This document shows, one piece after another, positions 36,045-47,801 of a stretch of DNA of 64,000 nt; within the stretch, counting starts at the first letter, position 1, and each line of letters starts with the position of its first letter. The translations under genes and the position numbers were made by a program. The notes beneath the pieces were generated by a model, which was not told where the DNA came from, ran no database searches, and saw only the letters and a program-made list of their open reading frames with translations. The stretch comes from Diogma glabrata (Eukaryota; Arthropoda; Insecta; Diptera; Cylindrotomidae): positions 148,941,197 through 149,005,196 of the forward strand of contig OY856188.1 in the NCBI GenBank assembly GCA_963693315.1. The letters are read 5' to 3'.

Positions 36045-36746
36045 AAAAATGGCATAGTATACGGAACGATCGCAAGAATGTTAAAACTAACATCACCAAA
36101 TTACAAAGATAAAACAACTAAATCAATATGCACAATTTTACAAATGAATGGTTATCCACAGAAATTAATAAAGAATATGATCAACAAATTTAATAACACA
36201 AACACAAATAATAATAAAAATGATGAGAACCGCACAAAAATAATATACAAAAGCATCACCTACACACCAGGACTAACAGAAAATCTAAGTAAAATTATAT
36301 CACATGGAAAAGATCACATAAAAATAGCAGCTAAACCGATATCAACTGTAAACAAAATAACGCAAAAGTATTAATTGACAGAACCACATGAACGACATCA
36401 AGTAGTCTACCAATTCAACTGCAATGGATGCAACGGCAAATACATAGGCCAGACCGGACAGAAACTAAAATCGCGTATTGAACAACATAAAAAAGACATA
36501 CAGACAATTAAAAGCAAAGAAAATAGTACGGCCGCATACCAACACACAAAAGAAACAGGACATATATTTGATTATGATGGAACAACAATTTTAACAACAG
36601 AAAAAAACCTTCAAAAAAGATTAATACATGAAGCAATAAACATACACATACACAGAGAAACCGCAATAAACATGAAATCAGACTTAGATCAACTACACCC
36701 AGCATACAGCCAGTTAATAAACAAAAAACATAGAAATACAACATAG
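36045..36746 (+). pseudogene. Penelope-like C-terminus with one nonsense change
   Basis: Same protein as residues about 84-315 of the minus copy. At 36372-36374 the codon after ...ITQKY is TAA where the minus copy has GAA (ELTEPHE), so the frame stops just before the GIY-YIG domain. SICTILQ replaces SIYTILQ. Few other differences are visible, so the two arms diverged recently or were homogenised. Confidence 0.85.
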
Positions 36747-37263
36747 AATCAATAAAAATTATTCAGCAAACAAATTAGATTAACAATCTTAAAACGCCAT
36801 ATTAAATCATAGTTCTAATTGTCACTAAGTTAAATTGTTTTGTGTTTCAGTGTTTCGATTTATAATTTTTAATCATTGACTTTAATTTTATAATTTTTTA
36901 ATATGTATCTCTAACTTATTATTTTAACTATTTTAATGCATTGTAACCTAAATTAATTTATTTATGATTGTAACTAAAATCGTCAACTGAAATGGTAAAC
37001 AAGTATAGTTATTCACAATATGTATATTCTATAGAATTTTATAATGTAATAACCAAATGATGTAATTAATTTCATTGTAGAACTGATGAAGGGACCAAAA
37101 AAGTCTCGAAATATCTTAAAATAATAAATAGTTGAACTACCACAACTAATGATCGATAACTTTTTAACGATGTCCATATAAAACATGAACAACGAGAATT
37201 AACAATAACAACAACGATCAGGCAGAAGTATAAAACCAATATATATTCAGCCAACAAACAATA
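36045..37263 (+). mobile_element. Penelope-like element, plus copy
   Basis: Inverse of the minus copy from AAAATGGCATAGTATACGGA to AACGAGAATTAACAAT (37206), then about 57 bp more of the same 3' region not present in the minus copy, ending at the start of arm A'. Confidence 0.85.
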
Positions 37264-40133
37264 ATTATTATTTAATTTTAACTTAACATATTATTATTAA
37301 TGCTTTAGATAATCTTCATTTTATTTAGAATTTAAAAATGTTTGCATCTTTTGAAAATACTGTTACTTTTTGTGAATATATTATAATAGTTTAATGAATC
37401 AAAACTAAATTTTTTTTATGAGAGTCATGGGAGATTGAGAATGTAGGTGGTCTTCTTAGCCTCAGAAGAAATTTCAGCCCGGAATATCTTGGTGTGATTG
37501 ATTTTAGATGCTTAGCTTTAGTTTCAGTTTATCGGTGTATTTATGAAGTTTTTCTGTAGTGCAGCATTATCATATCATATGAGTATTTGAACCAAAAATC
37601 CACCCCACAACTCCCCTGATGCTTAGCGGGTAAAATAATGCTTCGGTTCAAAAATTTTTTCGTTTTTTTTTCTTTGTGCTCATATGATTTCTGTTAACAT
37701 TGCCGTCATAGTATAACGGTACACGTTACAAGATTTTTATTTATTCTTTTACCCAATTTTTTGGAAAAAAATAAAATAAATTATTTGTATGACATGAAAT
37801 TTTATTATTATTATTGAGAATTATGGCATTATAAGTTTGTCAAAAAATAATTTCAAGTGTGTCAAAAGAATGATTTTCATTTGTTTTTTTTAGAAAATAT
37901 TAAAATTAGTTATTTGGATGAAATTTTTGAATTCGTTATAGTTTTTGAAATATTTTTGGAATTTTGAAAAAAGTTTGTGTTTTTGATTTTGTAATAATTT
38001 TTGGAATAATTTTGGAACTTTGAAAAAAGATTTAATTTTTAATTTTGTTATAATTTTTTCAATATTTTTGGAATTTTGAAAAAAAAATAGAATTTTTGAA
38101 TTTGTTAATTTTATATATATGTTTTTAGAATTTTGAAAAAAGTTTCAATCTTTGATTTTGAAAGAATTTTTGGAATATTTTTAGAATTTTGAAAAATTTT
38201 TAATTATTGATTTTATAATAATTTTTGGAATTTTGAAAAAGTTTCAATTTTTGATATTGTTATAATTTTCGCAATATTTTTAGAATTTTGGAAAAAGTTT
38301 GTATTTTTGAAATTTAAGAGTTTTTGGAATATTATTAGGATTTAGAAAAAGTTTAAATATTTGATTTTATTCTAATTTTTGGAACTTTGAAAGAAGTTTC
38401 AATTTTTGATTTTGTTATAATTTATGCAATATATTCAGAATTTTTGAAAAAAGTTTAATCTTTGGTTTTGTAAAAATTTTTGGATTTTTTTCAGAATTTT
38501 GAAAAAAGTTTGATTTTAGTTAATTTTTACAATATTTTTGGAGTTTTGAAAGAAATATGAATTTGTGATTTTGCAATATTTTCTCGAAATGAAGAGGTTT
38601 TTTAGTAGTTTGCTGATTGTATCATCTTTTCACTAAATTATGTTAATTTATGATCTGTTATGATTTTCCGGCAACGTATCTATATATATAAAATTGAAAG
38701 TATGTATGTTTGTACCTTATGCATTAATAAACCATTCATCCGATCATCATGAAACTTTGGGAAGTTGTTGTCTACCCTTGCGCATAGGTAACAGGCACAT
38801 TTTTTTTTTGATTGGAACCCCAGGGCCATTATAATTATCTTAAGGGGTTCTGCCTAAATGTTGATAATAATTTAATTTGATTTTTCTTTAAATATCGTTT
38901 TATACGGTTAGATTCCTTTGATCAATTTTTTTGTTGAACATAATTTAATGAAATTGAAAAATGAAAGTATAATCTGAAACAATTACATTTGTATATCAAA
39001 ACTATATGTATTTGAATTAAACACATAATGATGTTACAAATTTTATCATCTATACAATGTGTTATTGTTATTGGTAATAAACTAAATATGTTATTGGTTT
39101 GCAATTGTATTTGTAATGCATGTTTCTTCAACTAAGAAAAATAGTTAATAACATCGATTAAAAGCTCAAAATTATGAAATGGAATTCGCACAAATACTAT
39201 ACAAAGAAGCATAGCTTATGTATAATCAAACATGGATAGCAAGTATGATAAACAAAGTAATTAAAAATGTGGTCCTTAGCCGGCAACACGTTTGCAATAA
39301 TGATTTGCAAACAGTTACAATGCATTAATACCAATGAATTTATAATATATGTCTGCCCGCAGGAACATATGTAAAATTTAAAATTTTGGATCTATGGATG
39401 TGCCAAAGCGGCCTACTTTAGTACTTGCTATTGGCAAATCAGTTAACGTGAGATATCGTATACTACCGACAATGGCAGTAAGATATCACTTATATTAAGG
39501 GGATAAGTGATATTTTAGGTATGCTGGCGGATGTACTTTTTTCAATGTACTTTTTTCAATTAAGTACCCTTAGTCTTAGTTATGGATTATTCTTTGACGA
39601 TAAGGCTCTATTTTTTTTTAAATAAAATATGTTGGGTAGGAGAATTACAAAATGTGTCACAACAACACATAAGAACATATGCTTTCTAAGGTGTTGATGA
39701 ACGTAATTTTTTTTATTTTTTAAAAGAATAAACTTTTTGCTTGCTCGAAAAAATGAGCTTTCAAATAATTATTATATATGCTAGCTTGAGGTAAACAATG
39801 CGTTATATGATCTGGGTATATGCTTCTAGCACTAGGATAATTAGGAACCTAATTTTAGCTTTGTTCCTGCAAATTTGAAAAAAAAAAGTATATTGTTTTT
39901 ATTTCCTCCATCCTATCATGAAATATTGCCCTATATCGTACATTATTATGTGAAAGGATTTATTATTAAGTTTTCCATTCTTTAAGAAGAATATAAAAAA
40001 AAAATTTGCGTCCATCAACGTCTTAAAAAGCATTATGTTGTAGAGCCTATGTCTTAAAAGGTTTATATGTGTTGTTGTGACATATATTGTAATTTCAAAT
40101 ATGTCACATATTTTGAAATTGCACAAACTTTTT
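37264..40133 (-). repeat. Right arm (A') of the large inverted duplication
   Basis: Reverse complement of 29141-32630 without the MITE. It contains the inner part of family X copy X6 (37730-38678) and the first ~1455 bp of the Helitron. Confidence 0.9.
37730..38678 (-). mobile_element. Family X repeat, inner part of copy X6
   Basis: Inverse of 31211-32165. The copy continues at 41403-41637 beyond the Helitron and the fold-back MITE. Confidence 0.75.
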
Positions 40134-41100
40134 AGAACTTCGGTGAAAAAGATGATGAACAATGTCATTGAAGCTACAATCCACATATTTCAATAATCCC
40201 AACAGATTCAAACGTTTAGTTTCCAGTGCAACCTGCTTTTGCAATTACCATCAACAAAGCACACGGCCAGTTACTGCAAGTATGTGGACTAGATTTGGAG
40301 AATCCGTTCTTCTCACATGGACATGAACAACTATATGTGGCTGGCGCGTTAGAAAAACCTTCTGATTTATTTGTGTACGCACCAGGCGGAAAAAAAAAAA
40401 ATAAAGTGTACCCACAAGTACTCGAATAAATAAATAGAACTAAAACGACATTTTGAAATTCGTTCCATATTAAAATAAATAAGTTGCAATAAAAATGACA
40501 CAATGTTAATTGAATGTTATCTTTACGAGTTTTCTCGAGTTTTCTTTCTTATGAGATAGCGGCAATATGCGACCAATGTTAAATAAACAAAACTTTTACG
40601 CTATTTGGTGTAAAAAATAAAATTTTGAGAGATTTTGTGAGTGATTAAGATCAAAGTAATTATTGTAATTCACTTGAATTTTGCAATTTGACCGCATTTT
40701 TCATTTTCATTTCTCAGAAAAACTTCTTTAGAAAAGTTTTTGTGTGTTTCGTGTCGGGTACAAATGCAATGCATGAGCACTGTGAACATTTGTGAATCTA
40801 TTTTTGTTCTGTATAATGTTCTATATAGAGATGAGTGTTGACACACCTCTACTAATTCAACAAGTCATTTAAATTTTTTTATAGCTTACTCGAAAACTTA
40901 TTTGATCGCTAATTTTTCATATATCCGAACTGATGAGCTAAAGTACTGATTATTTTACATTCATATTTTTAAAAACAAAAATTAAAAACTACGCTATCAT
41001 TTCTCACTAGTAATTTATGAAATCATTGCTACTACGTCAACAAAATGTCTGTGCACAAACTTTATTTATAAGCGTAGCAAAGCACGCCGGGTCCTGCTAG
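38679..41100 (+). mobile_element. Helitron with both termini
   Basis: 5' end TCTATATATATAAAATTGAA followed by AGTATGTATGTTTGTACCTTA, the usual start of insect Helitrons; 3' end GCACGCCGGGTCCTGCTAG with a short GC hairpin and CTAG. Inserted between A (38678) and T (41101), as Helitrons do. The unsplit sequence GCAACGTATTGAT is seen in other family X copies (inverse at 2461 and 21303). Only the helicase end of the Rep/helicase gene survives. The 5' 1455 bp are part of the inverted duplication; the 3' part occurs only here. Confidence 0.85.
40150..40429 (+). pseudogene. Helitron Pif1-type helicase, C-terminal end
   Basis: 40226-40429 reads QPAFAITINKAHGQLLQVCG, LDLENPFFSHGHEQLYVA, then EKPSDLFVYAPGGKKKNKVY. 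This is the final helicase block of Helitron proteins (usual F.MTINK.QGQ...LYVA.SR....L.VYAP). Weak coding signal extends upstream to 40150 in another frame (IIPTDS). The GALE in place of the usual CSRV and the absence of all upstream motifs show a dead remnant of about 70 codons. Confidence 0.8.
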
Positions 41101-41105
41101 TTGAT

Positions 41106-41402
41106 TATAATTTTTTACTTTTTAGCTAGTTAAAGTGTAATTTAAATTTAATTATTTTGAATTTTTTAATGAAACAAAGACTTTATCACTTTAATATTTT
41201 ATTTTATTTTTCCAAAAATATTTTCGATCTCTAGAAGATCTTTCTAGGAAGAAGTTTCTCTAAACTGTTTTATAGAAACGTTTATAGAAACTTCTTCCCT
41301 GAAGAAGATCTCATAGAGATCGAAAATATATTTGGAAAAATAAAATTAAATATTAAAGCGATAAAGTCTTAGTTTCATTAAAAAAAAAATTCAAAATAAT
41401 TA
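41106..41402. mobile_element. Fold-back MITE, possibly MULE-type
   Basis: About 110-bp inverted arms (41147-41258 and 41281-41404) sharing TTATTTTGAATTTTTTAATG, AAAGACTTTATC and TTTTCGATCTC. It sits in family X with a ~9-bp duplication CGTATTGAT: the right copy is at 41404-41413, the left copy is split by the Helitron (CGTA at 38675-38678, TTGAT at 41101-41105). A 9-bp duplication and long arms suggest a Mutator-like MITE. Confidence 0.65.
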
Positions 41403-41637
41403 AACGTATTGATGTTTCGTGTTAGTTTTGAAATAAATTTCTAAACAGAGATAAAAAATACATGTACTTTAACAAAGAGTTATGTTTGATATACATCGCT
41501 GCCCAAAACCAAATACACTAAAACTAAAAACAATGTCCTCATAAAAGTTTTATGCCGAAAACTATATCAAAGTCCTTAACCAAAACCGAAGTCTTGATAT
41601 CTCATAGTTTGAGATTTCAGCCCCTCCATATTTTCAT
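41403..41637 (-). mobile_element. Family X repeat, 5' end of copy X6
   Basis: CGTATTGATGTTTCGTGTTA through CCGAAAACTATATCAAA and CCGAAGTCTTGATATCTC to GAGATTTCAGCCCCTCC, the inverse of 2253-2470. Confidence 0.8.
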
Positions 41638-41949
41638 TTTAAAATTGAAGTACATATTTGAGATTAATTGAACTATATTTTTATTTCCACATCAATATTA
41701 CGTATGATTGTCTCAATTACATCGTTCTATACCGTATAGTTGTTGGAACAATTTCGTACTTCTATTCGCCATATCTTTCCGCACGGTGAGGTTGATACAA
41801 ATGCATTTCGATTGGAAATAGAACAGGTTTTTTCAGTGTAAATAGCTATTAATTTTTGTCATAGGACAACAAATAAATATTTTTAGGACAGCTACCATGA
41901 CAATTAGGTGCAATACATAAATAGCATATTTTTTGTACAATATTTTTGA

Positions 41950-42460
41950 ACTCGACCGTTTTGGAAACTCCCAAAGAAATACGCTAAATCCAGTGTTCAG
42001 TAGTTAATATGAATGAAATTCATTTCGAACCCAAAATTTTCGAGAAATTTTTAAGGCGGTTAAATAATAACAAAGTCTTCGATCTTGACAACATTCCTCT
42101 TATTATTAGAAAAACATTTTCAAAAGATCTGGCGCCCATACTTACCAAAATTTTCTACAAATCCTATAGATCTGGTATTTTTCCTTCATGCCGAAAGTTG
42201 GCCAATGTCCAGTCCGTCCCTAAAAAATGGAACGAAATTTGATATTTCAAATTAATGATAGAGAAGCCTATTTAAAATATATATGAGCAGTATATTATTT
42301 GAAGATCTCCATTCGATATCTAATAGTCAACATGGCTTTTGAAACAAAAGATCAATAACCAATCCACTATAAGGCCATCGTTGGATCACCATACTTGAAA
42401 AAGGTGATGCAACTGACGTCATCGCATTAGACATCTCGCAGTTGTGAAGATGATTTAAAC
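41950..42460 (+). pseudogene. Jockey-like LINE reverse transcriptase fragment
   Basis: FEPKIFEKFLRRLNNNKVFD, LDNIPLIIRKTF, FYKSYRSGIFPSCRKLANVQ, SVPKK, then after a frameshift ISNSQHGF and ATDVIALDISQL. These match the pre-RT and first RT blocks of the copy at 7377-8935. Flanking LDRFGNSQRN also occurs inverse near 45210, so it is the same family. Confidence 0.75.
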
Positions 42461-43190
42461 TTTTCCCATGTCAATACATTTCGGTACTTTCCTTCTGAGT
42501 CTAAATTAACAAACTCTGGTGGGTGGTGACAGTGTCAACGAGAAAACAATTAACCTACAATTCCATGATGGTTAATTCGTGATGATGAAATATAACCTTT
42601 TTTACAGATTAAGGCAAAAATTAATCACCCTTGGACAAAGCTGTGGGTACACTTACAATATAAATATGTCGATATTATCTTAAGAGATACTTTTTTTACT
42701 GTATATAGAATAAAATCTGAGAATAAAGTTATATCTTCAGCCGGGAATTTTATTTTTCGTCGATTGTATAAACACGGATGAAATTTTTTGTATTTCTGTT
42801 TTTATTGAATTTTTATAGCAGCATTTGTTTATGAGGCAATACTTTTCCTTTTATACTTTTCTATTATATAAATTTTATTATAAATTAAAAATTTTTTGAA
42901 AACTTAAATTAATTATATTAAGATTATATTAAAAATATTATTTATTTTACTATTAATTTATATCAAAAAACAAATTTTAGAAACGCACAAATTTAAGTTA
43001 AAAAATAATCACAAATTCAAAACAAAATTATCCAGCTATGTGTATGTCAAGAAAAACAAAACAAATTGTTTTATGCCTGTTCTTTACAAGAAAAACAGTA
43101 GATAAAACAGAGGATAGAAGAATATTTCCAGCATGGAGGGATCAGTTTTTATTGTTTTGAATTTTTTTTTATTTTTGTTCTACGGGTGTG
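42461..43190. other. No gene seen
   Basis: AT-rich sequence, possibly further decayed LINE after the RT fragment. No motif I can support. Confidence 0.4.
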
Positions 43191-43199
43191 ACTAACCCG

Positions 43200-43805
43200 C
43201 GTACTCCAGTTCCTGCTATTGACATATGAGTTAACGTGAGATATCACATACCACTGGCAATAACAGTGAGATATCACTAGCCAAGGTGACATCTTAGGGG
43301 TGGTGGTGGAAGAACTGTATTCAGTCAACGGTAGAACTGTATTCAGTCAACCCTCAATCTTAGCTATTAAATAATCCTTGATGATGAGACGCTATTGCTT
43401 CCTTGAAGAAACGAGCCTTCATATAATTATGTGGCTTTAATCTTTAAGAAAGACAGTGCGTCACTGCAGGATCAGGGAATATGCAAACGGCTGGATTATT
43501 GGCAACTACAATTTTGTTTTGTTTCAGCAAATTTTTGTAAAAATTTTCTATTTACTTTTTAATTTACTTTTATTTTCTCTATTCTATCATAAAGTATTTG
43601 CCTATGTCATATTTTGTCAGTGATAGGATTTTTTATTTAGTTATTCATTCTTTAACAAAAAATATAAAAAAACAAAAAAGAAAGATTTACGTCCATCAAC
43701 ACCTTTGAACGTATATTGTTGTGGGACCTTGGTCTTAAAAGGTTTTTATGTGTTATTGTCACACATATTGTAATTCCTACTACACAACACATTTTATTAA
43801 AAAAA
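43200..43805 (+). repeat. Family Z repeat with LINE-type 3' tail
   Basis: GAGTTAACGTGAGATATCAC and a second GTGAGATATCAC open the segment; it ends with TTTACGTCCATCAACACCTT, GTCTTAAAAGGTTTTTATGT, ACACAACACATTTTATT and an A-run. Same order as at 39440-40100 and in part 23690-24000. The CATCAACACCTT stretch corresponds to the RT C-terminus at 18620. Confidence 0.55.
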
Positions 43806-44718
43806 AGTCCAAGCAGCACGTATATCCTCTAGAAATAGGTAGATTTCGAGATCAGACAGTTTTGTGTGCCAGTAGAATCTGATGTATCAGATTAGTTTAA
43901 ACAAAACAAACTAATTTCAAACAGAAATCGAACAAATTTTAAAAAGAAAATTAGCTACCTACAAGCAAAATTATATCTATCCAATTTTGCAACAAACAAA
44001 TATCAAATCTACCTCAGAACATGTGTGTGACAATTTATGACACAAACCTACTCTATTTCATATGTCGTGCAATTGCTGCAAAATATCAAAATAGTTTATT
44101 TCTAAGAAAAAAAATTAATTTCTACTATTCAAATCTTTTATTTTTTTAACTGTTATAAGGTTGACATTGACTGTTATAAGGTTTTTGGAAATTGTAGTTG
44201 GGGATTGTTGCAAACTTTTTTGTTGAAGCCAACAAGTCAAAAACCTCTAACTGCAGAGGTTTATATTTATAAGAAATGGATTAAAATGTTTCCACAAATT
44301 CTAAATTTATGAAGATTTTAAAAATATTAGTATCCAAACGGCCGTTATAACGGATTAAAAAAACGAATTTTTTTCTAGTATAAAGCCTATAGTTCCTTAA
44401 CCATGTGTCAAATTTTTCTGATTTACGAACTTGTCCAAGATATTAATAAAACACACATGTTTACGGAAGATTTTTTGATCTGGCTTCACAAATGCAACCG
44501 TGAGAGCGCCGGTTGATTCAAACGCATTTTGTGTTTTACAAGCTTTTTTGTTGGAGCCGCTCACTCAAAAACCTCCATCTGCAAAGGTCTTTTTTTTTAA
44601 AGAAACTGATTAAAAAGGTATCAAAGATTCTAAATTTGTGAAGTTTTTAAAAATATTAGAATCCAAACGGCCGTTATAACGGATCTAACTAACGGAGTTT
44701 TTTTCTAGTATAAAGTAT
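43806..44718 (-). mobile_element. HINE-like element, copy 8 (3' part)
   Basis: Starts at the 3' end (CAGCACGTATATCCTCTAG, AATAGGTAGATTTCGAGATC), continues through the AGCTACCTACAAGCAAAATT block and contains two inverse tandem units with CCGTTATAACGG (about 44350 and 44670). Closest to copy 1. Truncated inside a unit; the TA tract and head are missing. Confidence 0.75.
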
Positions 44719-44879
44719 GTTTTGATGGAATTAAAATTGAATAAATTTTTGTCATTCGAATAGGCGACTTTTTCGTGGTACTCCTTTTCATTTATGACAG
44801 CGTCTCTCCGTGCCGTATTTGTTCCTTTGTGCATTTTACTCTTTGAAGATAGGGGACGAATGACTTGTGCATTATCATC

Positions 44880-45215
44880 TAATATACTTATCGGATTACT
44901 GGTGATATTCATAAGGCTATAATTTAAAATATCACATTTTGTTTCTTTTTGAGGACTAGCAGGACATTGGCTTATTTCCAGCACGATGGGAAAATACTAT
45001 GATTTATAAGATTTTTAGAACATTTTGGTTCTTTTGAAAATGTTTTAAGAATAAAAGAAGGAAAGTTGTCTAGACCGGCGGCTTTATTAGTACTTAACCC
45101 TTTTAAAATTTTTTCGACAATTTTGTGTTTCGGGTTCGGTTTGAAATGAAGATCTTTGACTTAACTCCTGAAAACTGGATTTGGGGTATTTCTTTAGGTG
45201 TTTCCAAAGCGGTCG
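44880..45215 (-). pseudogene. Jockey-like LINE reverse transcriptase fragment
   Basis: The minus strand reads DLHFKPNPKHKIVEKILKGL, STNKAAGLDNFPSFILKTFS, then IFPSCWK, ANV and KKETKCDILNYSLMNIT in shifted frames. These correspond to NKASEPDRIPPIILK and PKKGSKTDPTNYRPI of the 7377-8935 copy. An open stretch continues to 44685, but beyond the RT match I recognise nothing. Confidence 0.65.
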
Positions 45216-45462
45216 AGTTCAAAGCAGCGTTCTGCGAACAATCTGCTGTTTTTCTTACTTGTTGATTGACGATTAATCACCGGTTAATAATAAGAGGAAT
45301 AAAAGATTTGCCAGATTTTAAAGAATTAGTGGCACTGTAAAAACATTTGCCAGAAATGCGGACATGGTAGATAGTTTTGCCGCTTTTGTTCTGTCAATTT
45401 GTGTTTTTTTGTTTTCGATTATCTTGTTTGATATTTTATGGCTTTTTAAGGGATTTTTGTTA

Positions 45463-45702
45463 CACTCAAAAAAATAAAAGTCACTGCTACAAAATTTTTA
45501 TAAATATACAACACACAAAATTTTTTGATAAAACCACAATTTTTTCCCTTCAAAGCGAAAAATAATTTGTAAATCAAATAAATTTTTTGTTTTTACAAAT
45601 AATTTTTTTTTGTTATCTACAATATTTTTGGTAAACTTACAAAAAAATTTGTGTGTTGTATATATAAAAAAATTTTGTAAAATTTACGTTTTTTTTTGAG
45701 TG
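45463..45702. mobile_element. MITE, CACTCAAAAAAA type, TA target
   Basis: CACTCAAAAAAATAAAAGT and the inverse ACGTTTTTTTTTGAGTG end a 240-bp element flanked by TA. Subterminal TACAAAATTTTTATAAATAT and ACAACACACAAA are mirrored. Related partial copies: 58762-58818 and 61785-61880. Confidence 0.85.
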
Positions 45703-46770
45703 TATGAATGAAAACCCACTATGATGAAAACCTTAGATTATACCGATTAGAAAGAAATGTATGTATAGATGCAGAAAAAAATCTATATTTATTACTAAAA
45801 ATTGTAAAAAGGGTACTAAATTTGCTGAGCACTCAACCAGAGCCGTCTTATGGTGCTATTACACACAAATTAAATTCAGTTGCTATTATCAACTTTTCAG
45901 TAACTTTCAACTTGATAGTATTTATTATTTTTGACTGTAGATGGCGAAAAGATCAAAAACTGCAAGAAAATTTACGAGGCAATAATAATTTTTAAACAAC
46001 AATTTCTAAAAATAGTAGATTTTTATACAAGTGGTGAAAATGTCTCTTTTTGCGTGACTGAACGCTTTGTAAGTTCAGGAACGTTCTTAATAAGTTCAGG
46101 AACTCAAAAACGTTTTTACCACGCGTAGAAAACGCTGTTTTTTCTATGCTTGTAAATATAAATGATAATATTTACAAATTCATTTAATAAAACTTACAAA
46201 ACGACATATCTAAATTTGACTGTGTAAAAAAAAAACAAGATTGTATTTATATATGGCGATTTTTCTGTTCCGGTGTTTACCGCAATGGCGCTGCAAAAAG
46301 GGGATAAGAGAATAAATTTAAAAAATTTTATATGGGATTTCATACAAAACACAACTTGTATACATATTTTTAACATTTATCTATGAAATTTCTTATTTTA
46401 CACAATTAAATAATTTAAATTTGTTTATGAACTATAATTGACTATATATTAAGCATAATACACCTATCCCCCGTTTTACACGGTAGATACGTTCCTGATA
46501 AAAACGTGTTAATCGAAAATATAAATTTTGTATGGAAAACCGTGTTAAACGAAAAACGTGGGTTTTTGGTCAATTCTTGAGCGACAAACAGATTCGGTAA
46601 AACACAAAAGTACCAGTTTAGTCACATAAGATATCGTTAAATTAAATTAAGTTAAATTAATTTTCAAAAAGAAACATGTAACATAACCAAAAAGAAATTC
46701 ACAGAAAAATAAAAAGTAAATATGTATGCACATACTAGCATGTTGACCTAAATCAAACCTAACTTAACTT

Positions 46771-46900
46771 ATCCCAACCGAAACAAGTAAAAGAGAAAAA
46801 CAGAGTTTTTTTCTGAGATATTTCCAACCATACCTTTGAATTGGAAAAATTCAAATTAATTCCATAGTTACTTGAGTTTAATTGCTCACAAAATCCTGAA
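46771..46900 (+). mobile_element. SINE 3' fragment with TAACTT target duplication
   Basis: CCCAACCGAAAC, TTTTTTTCTGAGA, CCATACCTTTGAATTG and TTACTTGAGTTTAATTG match the tail of the units at 16251-18378. Flanked by TAACTT on both sides; Tigger copy 1 has the single-copy site (inverse, about 24778). The tRNA-like head is missing, so it is 5'-truncated. Confidence 0.75.
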
Positions 46901-46929
46901 TAACTTGATTCAGTTCGGTGCGACTTGGA

Positions 46930-47801
46930 AGTTAAATCTGTAAATAATAATTGTGCTTTCTTTTTAGTTAAATCTTGCAATTTGCAAACATCTTCATATT
47001 GACTTAAAAATTCGTTGACAGTTCTCAGAAATCGGAGAGCTAGTTCAATATTCGGATCATGTTGTTGAAAGTAGTTGCATTATTTATTATCTTCTGGTAT
47101 AATGGTTGCAATAAAGAAGTTTTAATTTTGGGTAGAAATACAATTTATTCATTTGTAAGCTGCAAATCTTGAGGGTAACATGGAGCATTGTCCAGTAAAA
47201 GAAGATCCAAATCCTTAAATAATATTTTTATTAAATACTATTTTTATTAAATACTTTACTTACGTACGTAAGACAAGAGTTGTGGGACAAATCAATGAAC
47301 AATATGGCTTAAACCTAAGCTTTTGTATTGGCATTCCAATAAATGGAAAGATTTGTTTATTCCTTTGTAACTGGACGCTTTGCCACCTAAGCCTAATCAC
47401 TCTTTAGTATTGAAAACCTGATCAGCAGCCAAATTTTGTAATTCTGAAGCGGTGAAGTGATAAGTTTTTGAATGAACAGAAACGATGGAATTTTTAACTC
47501 TTCACAGTTTCAGTCAATTTTAGTGGGTACATACTGTTGTGCTGCATCTAAATCAGCAGATGAGCTTGTTAATTTTAAATTTTTGCAAAAAATGCCCATG
47601 CTTAAATATTTCGAACCAACCATGACTTGCAACAAAACTTAAAAGGCATTTTATTTGAGTAGATGGAGTAAACCTATTTAAGTAGATGGCAACTGTTTCA
47701 CATTCCAAAAATTTTAAAGTCTTACTAGTTATAATATATTGACCAATTGGAATGCGTCTTTGATATTGGTCTTCAAGCCATATCATTAATTTATTTTCCA
47801 T
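46930..47801 (-). pseudogene. Tigger-type transposase remnant, copy 2
   Basis: ATG at 47801: MENKLMIWLEDQYQRRIPIG, QYIITSKTLKFLECE, then FVASHGWFEIFKHGHFLQKF. This is the CENP-B-type DNA-binding half, more complete than in copy 1. Downstream, in broken frames, LLLDNAPCYPQDLQL and FLPKIKTSLLQPLYQKII carry the second catalytic Asp region. Full Tigger proteins are about 450-600 residues; this has stops and frameshifts throughout. Confidence 0.75.

Noticed and set aside
40216..40503. 95-codon minus ORF over the Helitron helicase remnant
   Set aside because: Antisense shadow of the helicase C-terminus.
44685..44984. A separate 99-codon gene
   Set aside because: Its first third matches LINE RT (KKETKCDILNYSLMNIT against PKKG.K.DP.NYRPI); the rest is unrecognised, so it was treated as part of the LINE remnant.
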